Part shown: positions 13,745 through 20,844 of the stretch, one piece after another
How the letters are laid out: each line of letters begins with the position of its first letter
Position numbering within the stretch: the stretch's first letter is position 1
NCBI GenBank assembly: GCA_902805805.1
Contig: CADCUE010000289.1
Span: 1-22,017 of the forward strand
Direction of reading: 5' to 3'
DNA length: 22,017 bases
DNA from: an uncultured Frankineae bacterium
GTDB lineage: Bacteria; Actinomycetota; Actinomycetes; Mycobacteriales; SCTD01
The notes under the pieces: generated by a model
Seen by the model: only the letters and a program-made list of their open reading frames with translations
Database searches by the model: none
Told to the model about the DNA's origin: nothing
Made by a program: the position numbers and the translations under genes

Positions 13745-13771
13745 AACAGCATGCTCTCGGATCGTGTTCCC
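13745..13771 (-). promoter_or_regulatory. Possible sigma-R/sigma-H type ECF promoter
   Basis: On the minus strand GGGAAC (13771-13766), exactly 18 bases, then GTT (13747-13745). This matches the GGGAAT-N18-GTT pattern of the thiol-oxidative-stress sigma factors SigR (Streptomyces) and SigH (Mycobacterium). It begins 25 bases after the upstream gene's stop and would give a leader of about 145 bases before the sigma-4-like gene. The match is short and could be chance. Confidence 0.4.
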
Positions 13772-13796
13772 CCGACCGGGTGAGTCAGGGCGCGGA

Positions 13797-14651
13797 CTAC
13801 GCGTCCGGCGCCGTCGTCGGCGGCACCGGCAGCTCGGGGGCAGCAGGTGCAGACCCCTGCCCGCCCGAGGAGGCGCCGCTCTCGTCGTACGAGCCCTCGC
13901 CCGAGGCGGGAGCCGCCGGAGCCGGCACCGCGGTGGCCGGGGCGGACTCGCCCGAGCCCGTCACCGGAACGGGAGCCGGAGTCGGCGCCAGTGCGGAGGC
14001 GTCCGACGGATCCGCAGCCGGGGCCGGGACGTCCGCCGCCGGCACCGGCCCGGCGGCCAGCGGGATGTTGGCCGGGACCAGCACGGTCTCGCTCGCCTCA
14101 CCAGCCGGACCCGGAGCGGGCGTCACGGGAGCCGTCTCGCCTGCTCCCGGACCACGGCGGTCGCGCCGGGACTCCCCAGCACCGGCCTGCCCAGCACCGG
14201 CCTGCCCAGCGCCCGCACCGGCCGGTACGGGCGCGCCACCCTCGCCGCGCCCCCGCCCGCGCCGCGACTTGGGCCGGCGCTCCTCGCCAGGACCTGCCGG
14301 GCCGCCGTGCTGCGGGCCTGCGTGCCCGCCGGGTCCGCCCGCGTGCTGACCCCCGCGGGGCTGCCCGCCCGGACGCCGGGAGGGGCCACCCATGTCCATC
14401 GCGCCCGCCAGGCCGTACTCCTGCACCAGCAGCTCCAGCTTGACCTGCTCGGACGGCTCCGCGGTCTCGGCCTTGCCGGTGGCGAGGTCGCGCAGGGCGT
14501 CGAGCCGCTGCCGGCGGCGACCGGGGTCGTCGGTGCTGTGGGTGAGCAGGACGGCGTGCGCCATGCACGTCGCCGTGCCGGACACCGCCGTCACGGCCTC
14601 GCGGACGAGGGCCAGATCGGCGATGCAGGGAGCGCAGTAGGAAGAGGTCAC
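13797..14651 (-). CDS. Cys/His N-terminal protein with long disordered tail
   Basis: A 284-aa protein. The N-terminal ~85 residues look folded: TSSYCAPCIADLALVREAVT with Cys6-x-x-Cys9, then GTATCMAHAVLL with C-x-x-H, a possible zinc site, and a helix RQRLDALRDLATGKAE. EQVKLELLVQEYGLAGAMDM follows. The remaining two thirds are low complexity: a Gly/His/Pro-rich stretch, a basic patch EERRPKSRRGRGRGEGG that could bind RNA, GQAGAGQAGAG repeats, then an Ala/Pro/Ser-rich acidic tail. I do not recognise a named family. The GTG start at 14651 lacks a ribosome binding site but has TACCGT 6 bases upstream, so it is probably translated from a leaderless mRNA. The gene lies 47 bases downstream of fabI but appears to have its own promoter. 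Confidence 0.78.
   Translation of the reverse strand: MTSSYCAPCIADLALVREAVTAVSGTATCMAHAVLLTHSTDDPGRRRQRLDALRDLATGKAETAEPSEQVKLELLVQEYGLAGAMDMGGPSRRPGGQPRGGQHAGGPGGHAGPQHGGPAGPGEERRPKSRRGRGRGEGGAPVPAGAGAGQAGAGQAGAGESRRDRRGPGAGETAPVTPAPGPAGEASETVLVPANIPLAAGPVPAADVPAPAADPSDASALAPTPAPVPVTGSGESAPATAVPAPAAPASGEGSYDESGASSGGQGSAPAAPELPVPPTTAPDA
14175..14210. repeat. 15-bp tandem repeat inside the disordered-tail gene
   Basis: CCCAGCACCGGCCTG is repeated exactly at 14175-14189 and 14190-14204, with a partial third copy after it. In the minus-strand frame it encodes the QAGAG repeat of the low-complexity region, a likely site of slippage length variation. Confidence 0.7.
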
Positions 14652-14657
14652 CGGAGC

Positions 14658-14663
14658 ACGGTA
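14658..14663 (-). promoter_or_regulatory. Predicted -10 element of a leaderless mRNA
   Basis: TACCGT on the minus strand ends 6 bases before the GTG at 14651. It is the same hexamer and spacing as at moaE. It lies in the 47-base gap after fabI and implies separate transcription. Confidence 0.45.
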
Positions 14664-14698
14664 CGACCTGGCTCCACCGGCTTGCGCAGGAGCGGCGC

Positions 14699-15469
14699 TC
14701 AGGCCCCGACGGCGTGGAAGCCGCCGTCCACGTGGACGATGCTCCCGGTCGTCTTGGGGAACCAGTCCGACATCAGGGCGACGCACGCGCGGGCCGTCGG
14801 CTCGGCGTCCATGACGTCCCAGCCCAGGGGCGCCTTCTCCGACCAGACGTCCTCGAACGTCGAGAAGCCGGGGATGCTCTTGGCCGCCATCGTCTTGATC
14901 GGCCCGGCCGCGACGAGGTTGCTGCGCACCCCGTGCTCACCCAGGTCGCGGGCGAGGTAGCGGTTGGCGGACTCCAGCCCGGCCTTGGCCACGCCCATCC
15001 AGTCGTAGGCCGGCCACGCCACCGAGGCGTCGAAGTCCAGGCCGACGTACGAGGACCCGGCCGGCATCATCGGCAGGCAGGCGCGGGCCAGCGCGGGGTA
15101 GGACCAGGTGGAGACCTGCAGCGCTGTCGCGACGTCGCTCCACGGGGTGTCGAGCACCCCTTGGCCGAGGCACGACGGAGGCGCGAAGCCGATCGCGTGC
15201 AGCACGCCGTCCAGGACGTCGGCGTGCTCGCCGACCCGCTCGGGCAGGGCCGTGAGGTCGGCCTCGCTGGTGACGTCGAGCTCGACGACCGGCGGCTCGC
15301 CGGGCAGCCGCTTGGCGATGCGCCCGGTGAGGGAGCTCGTACGGCCGAAGGCCGACAGCACGACCTTCGCACCCTCCTCGGCGGCCAGGCGGGCGACCGA
15401 GAACGCGATGGACCGGTCGGTCAGCACTCCCGTGATGAGCACGGTCTTGCCCTTGAGCAGGTCGGTCAC
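14699..15469 (-). CDS. fabI: Enoyl-[acyl-carrier-protein] reductase (NADH), FabI/InhA type
   Basis: A 256-aa short-chain dehydrogenase of the FabI/InhA family, catalysing the last reduction of each fatty acid elongation cycle. The cofactor site is GKTVLITGVLTDRSIAFSVA (7-26), and LELDV-type VVELDVTSEADL is at 61-72. The catalytic pair is Tyr155 and Lys162 in PAYDWMGVAKAGLESANRYLA. VRSNLVAAGPIKTMAAKSI is at 181-199, and TGSIVHVDGGFHAVG ends the protein. The substrate-binding lid is shorter than in mycobacterial InhA. The residue matching InhA Ser94 is Ala92 (HAIGFAP). GGAGG precedes the GTG start, which overlaps the stop of the upstream hydrolase (GTGA), so it is the last gene of the fab operon. 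Confidence 0.97.
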   Translation of the reverse strand: MTDLLKGKTVLITGVLTDRSIAFSVARLAAEEGAKVVLSAFGRTSSLTGRIAKRLPGEPPVVELDVTSEADLTALPERVGEHADVLDGVLHAIGFAPPSCLGQGVLDTPWSDVATALQVSTWSYPALARACLPMMPAGSSYVGLDFDASVAWPAYDWMGVAKAGLESANRYLARDLGEHGVRSNLVAAGPIKTMAAKSIPGFSTFEDVWSEKAPLGWDVMDAEPTARACVALMSDWFPKTTGSIVHVDGGFHAVGA

Positions 15470-16242
15470 GAGGCCTCCAGGTGGTCGGCGAGGGCGGCCT
15501 GCACGCGGGCGGCGTCGGTCCAGAAGACGCCCCCCTCGGGCAGGGAGAGCAGCGAGGCGTTGGGCAGGAGACCGGCGAGCTCCTCGGCGAGCGCGAGCGG
15601 GTGCAGCGGATCGGCCACCTGGCCGACGACCAGCGTCGGTGCGGTGATGCGGCTCAGGACGGACCGGTCGGCCAGCGGCCGGTCCTCCCCCCGCGGCACC
15701 GGCGCAGGTCGGGTGACGAGGTCCTGCGCGCGACGCCCGAGCAGCAGCGACACCCCCCGCCGGTCGCGCAGCTGCTCGGGGACCTCCGCGAGCAGCAGGG
15801 CGGTCGCCGCTTCGGCGTCGCCGCGGTCGATCGCGTGCCCGAGCGAGCGCAGGCGCAGGGTCGCGCCGTCGGCCCGGGTGGAGTCGAGCGCGGCCGGCAG
15901 CACGAAGGCCAGCCGGTCGAAGCGCTCGGGGTCGTCGCGCAGCACCCGCAGCAGCGCGCCGCCACCGAGCGACAGCCCGACGCAGGACGTCGCCCCGACG
16001 TGGTCCGCGACGGCGCGGATGTCGTGGGCCAGCACGTCGTAGTCCCAGCCGCCGTCCAGGGCGTCGCTGCCGCCGTGTCCGCGGAAGCTGAGCAGCACCC
16101 GCGTGCCCGCCACCTTGGAGGCGAGCGGGCGGGTCTCCGAGCGCCCTCCACCCAGCCCGTGGGCGAACAGCGTCACGGGCCCACCGGAGCCGAGGACGGT
16201 GTACTCGACTCCCTGCACGAGCCCGTCGGTCAACGCGGTCAC
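15466..16242 (-). CDS. Alpha/beta fold hydrolase within the fab operon
   Basis: A 258-aa alpha/beta hydrolase. It shows the oxyanion motif LFAHGLGGGRSE (25-36), a second motif LLSFRGHGGSDAL (50-62), a canonical nucleophile elbow GLSLGGG (Ser91), and a probable acid in VVGQVADPLHPL. The usual His motif (GGH) near the C terminus reads LPEGGVFWTDAA, with Val where His is expected, so activity is uncertain unless another His substitutes. The start is the GTG at 16242: GGGAGG lies 7 bases upstream, inside the longer version beginning at 16257. It sits 36 bases after fabF and overlaps fabI by four bases. A thioesterase-like or editing role on acyl chains is possible but inferred from position alone. 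Confidence 0.88.
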   Translation of the reverse strand: MTALTDGLVQGVEYTVLGSGGPVTLFAHGLGGGRSETRPLASKVAGTRVLLSFRGHGGSDALDGGWDYDVLAHDIRAVADHVGATSCVGLSLGGGALLRVLRDDPERFDRLAFVLPAALDSTRADGATLRLRSLGHAIDRGDAEAATALLLAEVPEQLRDRRGVSLLLGRRAQDLVTRPAPVPRGEDRPLADRSVLSRITAPTLVVGQVADPLHPLALAEELAGLLPNASLLSLPEGGVFWTDAARVQAALADHLEAS

Positions 16243-16278
16243 GTCAGGTCCTCCCACTGCCGGCGACCAGGCGCCGGC

Positions 16279-17508
16279 TCACTTCGTGAGGACCAGCGAG
16301 ACGTCGTGCCCGCCGAAGCCGAAGGACGTGCTCAGGGCCACGTCGTGCGCGTGCTCGCGGTTGACCGTCCGCACGGCGTCGACGTCGGCGTCGTCGTCCT
16401 GGTCCTCCAGGTTGCGGATCGCCGGGACGACACCGCTCTTGAGCGCCAGGACGGCGGCGATCGCCTCGACCGCGCCGGCGGCGCCGAGCAGGTGACCGGT
16501 GCAGGACTTCGGCGCCGTCACCGGCGGTCGGTGGCTGCCGAGCGCCAGGTTGAGCGCGCGCGCCTCGGCCAGGTCGCCGAGCGGCGTCGACGTGGCGTGC
16601 GCGTCGACGTGACCGACCTCGGACGGCGAGACACCGGCGTCGCGCAGCGCGGCCTCGATGCTGCGTGCGGCGCCCGTACCTGCCGGGTCGGGAGCGGTGA
16701 CGTGGTGGGCGTCGCTCGCGAGCCCCGCACCGGCGAGCCGGCCGTGGACCTGCGCACCGCGGGCCGCCGCGTGCTCCTCGGTCTCCAGGACCATGACGCC
16801 GGAGCCCTCGCCGAGCACGAACCCGTCACGGCCCTTGTCGTACGGGCGGCTCGCCGCCGCCGGGTCGTCGTGCCGCGTCGACAGCGCCCGCATCTGCGCG
16901 AAGCCCGCGAGGGGCAGCGGATGCACGCACGCCTCGGCGCCACCGGCGACGACGACGTCGACGCGGCCGGAGCGCAGCATGTCCAGCGCGAGGGCGAGCG
17001 CCTCGGCACCGGACGCGCAGGCGCTCACCGGGCAGTGCACGCCACCGCGGGCGCCGATCTCGAGACCGACCGTGGCGGCCGGGCCGTTGGGCATGAGCAT
17101 CGGGATCAGGTGCGGGCTGACGCGCCGCGGTCCCTTCTCCCGCAGGACCTCGTTCTGGCCGAGCAGCGTCAGGGCGCCGCCGATGCCCGAGCCGAGGACG
17201 ACGGCGAGCCGCGTGGGCTCGACCTCCGGCGCACCGGCGTCGGCCCAGGCCTCGCGCGCCGCGACGAGCGCGACCTGCTGCACCCGGTCCAGCGTGCGGG
17301 CCTCGACGCGCTCCAGGCGGCCGGTCAGGTCGACCGTGGCGGCGATGCGGGCGGGCAGGTCGGCGAACTCCGGCTCGTCGAGCAGCCGCGCGCCGGAGCG
17401 ACCGCCGAGCAGGCCCTCCTCGAGGGCGGCGACGTCGGGACCGAGCGGGGTGACCGCGCCGAGCCCGGAGATGACGACGGGCGGTCCCGCCTTCGTGGCC
17501 GTCGTCAC
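16279..17508 (-). CDS. fabF: Beta-ketoacyl-ACP synthase II (FabF)
   Basis: A 409-aa KAS II, which condenses malonyl-ACP with acyl-ACP during elongation. VVISGLGAVTPLGPD (11-25) starts the thiolase fold. The active-site Cys164 lies in PVSACASGAEAL. The two histidines are His304 in VDAHATSTPLGD and His339 in KSCTGHLLGAAGAVE, with Lys334 beside the latter. The C terminus holds STSFGFGGHDVSLVL. The common NAHGTST is HATST here (Gly to Ala), a mild change seen among actinobacterial KAS enzymes. The GTG start at 17508 overlaps the acpP stop (GTGA), so translation is coupled to the carrier protein. Confidence 0.97.
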   Translation of the reverse strand: MTTATKAGPPVVISGLGAVTPLGPDVAALEEGLLGGRSGARLLDEPEFADLPARIAATVDLTGRLERVEARTLDRVQQVALVAAREAWADAGAPEVEPTRLAVVLGSGIGGALTLLGQNEVLREKGPRRVSPHLIPMLMPNGPAATVGLEIGARGGVHCPVSACASGAEALALALDMLRSGRVDVVVAGGAEACVHPLPLAGFAQMRALSTRHDDPAAASRPYDKGRDGFVLGEGSGVMVLETEEHAAARGAQVHGRLAGAGLASDAHHVTAPDPAGTGAARSIEAALRDAGVSPSEVGHVDAHATSTPLGDLAEARALNLALGSHRPPVTAPKSCTGHLLGAAGAVEAIAAVLALKSGVVPAIRNLEDQDDDADVDAVRTVNREHAHDVALSTSFGFGGHDVSLVLTK

Positions 17509-17759
17509 TGGCCAGCCTTGGCGATGTAGTCCACCGCGTCGCCGACGGTGCGCAGGCTCTCGAGCGCCTCGTCGGGGATGCGGACGCCGAAGCGCTCCTC
17601 GCAGGCCACGACGACCTCGACCATGGTCAGGCTGTCGATGTCGAGGTCCTTGTCGAAGGCCGCCTCGGGCTTGACGCTGTCGGCCGGTGTGCCGGCGACC
17701 TCCTCGAGGACCTCGGACAGGCCGGCGATGAGCTCTTCACGGGTGGCGGGAACGGTCAT
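17505..17759 (-). CDS. acpP: Acyl carrier protein
   Basis: An 84-aa acidic four-helix acyl carrier protein. The phosphopantetheine site is Ser43 in DKDLDIDSLTMVEVVV, and recognition helix II and the C-terminal LRTVGDAVDYIAKAGQ are typical. AGGAGA lies 5-6 bases before the ATG at 17759. It lies between fabH (28-base gap) and fabF (four-base overlap), the standard actinobacterial fabDHPF order, which marks it as the fatty acid synthase carrier rather than a polyketide one. Confidence 0.97.
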   Translation of the reverse strand: MTVPATREELIAGLSEVLEEVAGTPADSVKPEAAFDKDLDIDSLTMVEVVVACEERFGVRIPDEALESLRTVGDAVDYIAKAGQ

Positions 17760-17787
17760 GGGTTCTCCTCAGTGGTGGGAACGGCAG

Positions 17788-18729
17788 TCAGGGGCACCGG
17801 ACGACCTGTCCGGCGGCGGTGAGCCCGGCGCCGAAGCCGAGCAGGAGCACCGGGTCACCCCGGCGTACCTGCCCCTCTTCGAGCAGCCGGCACAGTGCGA
17901 GCGGTACGGACGCCGCACTGGTGTTGCCGCTGTCGACGACGTCACGGGCGACGACGACCGACGGCGGGAGATCGAGGCTCCGAGTCAGAGCGGCGGTGAT
18001 GCGCAGGTTGGCCTGGTGCGGCACGAACGCGGCCAGGTCGGACAGCTCGAGACCGGCGGCGGCGACGGCCCGGCGGGCCATGTCGGGCACGGAGGTGGTC
18101 GCCCAGCGGTAGACCGCCCGGCCCTCCATCCGCAGCACCGGCGGGTAGCTCTCGGTCCGCAGCACCTGGGCCTGGTCGCCGTCGCTGGACCACACGACCG
18201 GACCGATGCCGTCCTCGTCGGCCAGGCCGACCACCGCGGCACCCGCCCCGTCGCCGAACAGGAACGCCGTGCCGCGGTCGTACGGGTCCAGCACGTCGGT
18301 GAAGCGCTCGGAGCCGATGACGAGGACGTTCTGAGCGCTGCCGCCGCGGACGGTGTCGGCGGCGAGCGCCACGCCGTAGGTGAAGCCGGCGCACGCAGCG
18401 ACCAGGTCGAGAGCGCCCGAGCCGCCGGTGCCGAGGGCCGCGGCCACCGACGCGCCGGCGCCGGGGACGGCGTGGGTCAGGGTGCAGGTGGCGACGAGCA
18501 CGAGGTCGATGTCCCGGGGGTCGATGCCGGCTGCGGCCAGCGCCTTGCCGCCGGCGGACACGGCCATCTCGACGACGGACTCGCCGTCCCCGGCGACCCC
18601 GCGCGTCACGATGCCGCTGCGCTCGCGGATCCACTCGTCGGAGGAGTCGGTACGGGCGGCGACGGCGTGGTTGTCCTCGCGGTGGGCCGGGCGGTGCGCC
18701 CCCATCCCGAGGATCGCCGCGCGCCTCAT
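17788..18729 (-). CDS. fabH: Beta-ketoacyl-ACP synthase III (FabH)
   Basis: A 313-aa KAS III, which starts fatty acid synthesis by condensing an acyl-CoA primer with malonyl-ACP. The catalytic triad is visible: Cys113 in LVAACAGFTYG, His238 in FVPHQANLRI and Asn269 in DSGNTSAASVP. The N-terminal DEWIRERSGIVTRG (31-44) and the C-terminal LLLGFGAGLTAAG are typical. Primer choice (acetyl versus branched) cannot be read from sequence with confidence. The ATG start overlaps the fabD stop (ATGA). It is the second gene of the operon. Confidence 0.97.
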   Translation of the reverse strand: MRRAAILGMGAHRPAHREDNHAVAARTDSSDEWIRERSGIVTRGVAGDGESVVEMAVSAGGKALAAAGIDPRDIDLVLVATCTLTHAVPGAGASVAAALGTGGSGALDLVAACAGFTYGVALAADTVRGGSAQNVLVIGSERFTDVLDPYDRGTAFLFGDGAGAAVVGLADEDGIGPVVWSSDGDQAQVLRTESYPPVLRMEGRAVYRWATTSVPDMARRAVAAAGLELSDLAAFVPHQANLRITAALTRSLDLPPSVVVARDVVDSGNTSAASVPLALCRLLEEGQVRRGDPVLLLGFGAGLTAAGQVVRCP

Positions 18730-19616
18730 GCGTGCACCGGCAGGTCGGCGGGGGTGCGCAGGGCGGTGACCGGCACGCCGGGCAGGGCTCTCTTGGCCAT
18801 CCCGGCGAGCACGCCGGCGGGAGCGAGCTCGACCGCCTCGGTCGCGCCGGACCCGTGCTCGGAAGCGGACAGGGACTGCAGGCACAGGTCGAAGCGCACC
18901 GGCCGGGTGAGCTGGCCGACGAGGCGGCGCATCAGCTCGCGCCCGTCGCGCAGCACAGCCCCGTCGCCGTTGGCCACGACGTCGCAGACCGCGTCCGTCG
19001 CGGCGGTCTGCTCGACCAGCGCCGTGAAGCCGTCGACGGCCGGCGCCATCGCGGAGGTGTGGAACGCGCCGGCGACGTCCAGGCGGCGCACGCGCGCGCC
19101 GGCCGGCGGCGTCCAGGCGTCCAGCGCCTCGACCGGTCCGCCGACGACGACCTGACCCGGGACGTTCACCGTGGCGACCTCGAGGCCGGCGGCCGCGAGG
19201 TCGTCCTCGTCGACGGTCCCGCCCAGGACCGCGGCCATCGTGGTCGGGCGCACGGCGGCCGCCTCGGCCATCAGCGCGCCACGGCCGGCGGCCAGGGCGA
19301 CGGCGTCGTCGTCGGTCATCACGCCGGCCAGGGCCAGTGCGGACAGCTCCCCGATGCTGTGGCCGCACACGGCGTCCGGTGCCGCGCCGCCGAGCAGCGC
19401 GCGGCCGGACAGCAGGGCCACCACGGTCAGCAGCGGTTGGGCCACCTCGGTGGCGCGGACCTCGTCGGCGGAGGCCGAGGTGCCGAGGCCGATCAGGTCG
19501 AGGCCGGTGCGGTCGGACCACCGCTCCACCGTCGGACGCGCGTCGGGGAGGTCGAGCCAGGGCGTGAGCATGCCGGCGGACTGGGAGCCCTGACCGGGAG
19601 ACAGGAGGAGAGGCAC
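18726..19616 (-). CDS. fabD: Malonyl-CoA:ACP transacylase (FabD)
   Basis: A 296-aa malonyl transferase that loads AcpP. LLLSPGQGSQSAGML (3-17) begins the fold. The nucleophile is Ser87 in CGHSIGELSALALAG, the malonate-binding arginine is probably in AAGRGALM (~112), and the catalytic His186 is in VAGAFHTSAMAP. APAGVLAGMAKRALPG lies near the end. The start is chosen at the GTG at 19616 because homologues begin just before the LLxPGQG strand and a GGAGG is present, though only 2 bases away. An ATG at 19667 would add 17 residues without a ribosome binding site, only 15 bases from the palindrome. It is the first gene of the fab operon, downstream of a candidate FasR operator. Confidence 0.93.
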   Translation of the reverse strand: MPLLLSPGQGSQSAGMLTPWLDLPDARPTVERWSDRTGLDLIGLGTSASADEVRATEVAQPLLTVVALLSGRALLGGAAPDAVCGHSIGELSALALAGVMTDDDAVALAAGRGALMAEAAAVRPTTMAAVLGGTVDEDDLAAAGLEVATVNVPGQVVVGGPVEALDAWTPPAGARVRRLDVAGAFHTSAMAPAVDGFTALVEQTAATDAVCDVVANGDGAVLRDGRELMRRLVGQLTRPVRFDLCLQSLSASEHGSGATEAVELAPAGVLAGMAKRALPGVPVTALRTPADLPVHA

Positions 19617-19682
19617 GTCCTCCAGGGTGCCCGGCCGGTCCCGTGCTTTCGCCTCGGCAGCGAACATGGAAGTGGGTCCGGT

Positions 19683-19701
19683 GTTGTGGGAGTCCTACAA
19701 C
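19683..19701. promoter_or_regulatory. 19-bp palindrome upstream of fabD, candidate FasR operator
   Basis: GTTGTGGGA-G-TCCTACAAC is symmetric at 8 of 9 paired positions. It lies 8 bases after the fasR-like stop region and 66 bases before the fabD GTG start. It is the only such palindrome between the regulator and the operon that its Streptomyces counterpart activates. A CATGTT at 19668-19663 could be a -10 placed downstream. Binding by the adjacent regulator is inference. Confidence 0.55.
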
Positions 19702-19709
19702 GCTCGACC

Positions 19710-20840
19710 CTAGGTGGTCGAGGTGCGTCCCAGCAGCAGCGCCAGCCGTACGACCAGGGCCTCCCGCGGCGAGGTGAGGTCGTAGCCGATGACGTCCGAG
19801 AGCTTCTTGAGCCGGTACCGCACGGTGTTGGGGTGCAGGAACAGCGCCCGACCGGTGCCCTCCACCGAGCCGCCGCCCTCCAGGTAGGCCGCTGCGGTGG
19901 CCAGCAGGTCGCCGCCGGCCGCGGCCAGCGGTCTGTAGACCTCCTCCAGCAGGCGCCGCCTCGCTGCGAGCTCGCCGAGCACCGCGCGCTCGGCGAGCAG
20001 CTCGCGCGCCTCGACGGGCCGGGGAGCCTCCGGCCAGGCCGCCACGGCCGCCAGCCCGGCGAGCGCCTCCTGCACCGAGGGGGCCGCCATGGCCAGCTCG
20101 GCCACCACGGGTCCGACCACGACGGGACCGGGCGGCAGGGCGGCGACCAGGTGCGCGACGGCCTGCGCGGTGTCGCCCGTCCCGCCCAGCACGAGCACCA
20201 GAGCGGGCGCCGCCTCCCCGGTCAGCAGGCTCAGCCCGCGGTAGCGCGCCGCTGCCCGCAGCGCGCCGGCGTCGACCTGCTCCGGCGCCGGCGCCGCGAG
20301 GGCGACCACCCAGTCGACGCGGTTCCACCCGAGGGCACTGGCCCGCGAGAGGGTGAGCTCGCCGGCGTGGCCGCGCACGAGCGCGTCGACGACGCCGGCC
20401 TCGACCCGGGCGTCCCATGCTCCGCGCGCCTCCGCAGCGGCGGCGTAGACGTCGGCGGCGGCGAAGGCGATCTCGCGGGAGTAGCGCAGCACGGCCTCGC
20501 GCAGCGCGGGCTCGTCCCCGGGCGCGGCCAGCCGCGGGACGGCCCGCTCGACGACCTCGACCGCCACGCGGATCAGCTGCACCGTCTGCTTGAGGGTCAC
20601 CACGCGGGTGAGCTCCTTGGGAGCCGCGGCGAACAGCTCCGGACCGACCGGCGGCGGCTGCGCGGGCTCCCGCAGCCACTGGGCGAAGGCGTCGAGGCCG
20701 GTGTGCAGGACCAGCCCGACGTACGAGCGCTCCTCGGCCGGCAGCGCCGCGAACCACGGCAGCTCCTCCATGGCGCGCACCGCGCTGGTGCTCAGCGGGG
20801 AGCTGGCCCGCCGCACCCGCTGCCACGTCGCCTGCGCCAT
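19710..20840 (-). CDS. fasR: PucR/CdaR-type transcriptional regulator, FasR-like
   Basis: A 376-aa regulator. The N-terminal ~130 residues are helical (MEELPWFAALPAEERSYVGLVLHTGL), followed by a GGDEF-like CdaR domain in the middle (about 145-270). The C-terminal PucR helix-turn-helix reads ATAAAYLEGGGSVEGTGRALFLHPNTVRYRLKKLSDVIGYDLTSPREALVVRLALLLG. Its position directly upstream of fabDHPF on the same strand matches FasR of Streptomyces coelicolor (SCO2386), an activator of that operon, so the name is given by family plus context. The ATG at 20840 lies 4 bases after the upstream hydrolase stop, with only a weak ribosome binding site, implying coupling. Confidence 0.93.
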   Translation of the reverse strand: MAQATWQRVRRASSPLSTSAVRAMEELPWFAALPAEERSYVGLVLHTGLDAFAQWLREPAQPPPVGPELFAAAPKELTRVVTLKQTVQLIRVAVEVVERAVPRLAAPGDEPALREAVLRYSREIAFAAADVYAAAAEARGAWDARVEAGVVDALVRGHAGELTLSRASALGWNRVDWVVALAAPAPEQVDAGALRAAARYRGLSLLTGEAAPALVLVLGGTGDTAQAVAHLVAALPPGPVVVGPVVAELAMAAPSVQEALAGLAAVAAWPEAPRPVEARELLAERAVLGELAARRRLLEEVYRPLAAAGGDLLATAAAYLEGGGSVEGTGRALFLHPNTVRYRLKKLSDVIGYDLTSPREALVVRLALLLGRTSTT

Positions 20841-20844
20841 GCCG

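Noticed and set aside
13705..14349. Ala/Gly/Pro-rich plus-strand ORF
   Set aside because: It is the complement of the low-complexity tail of the minus-strand gene, which has a plausible Cys/His N terminus and promoter.
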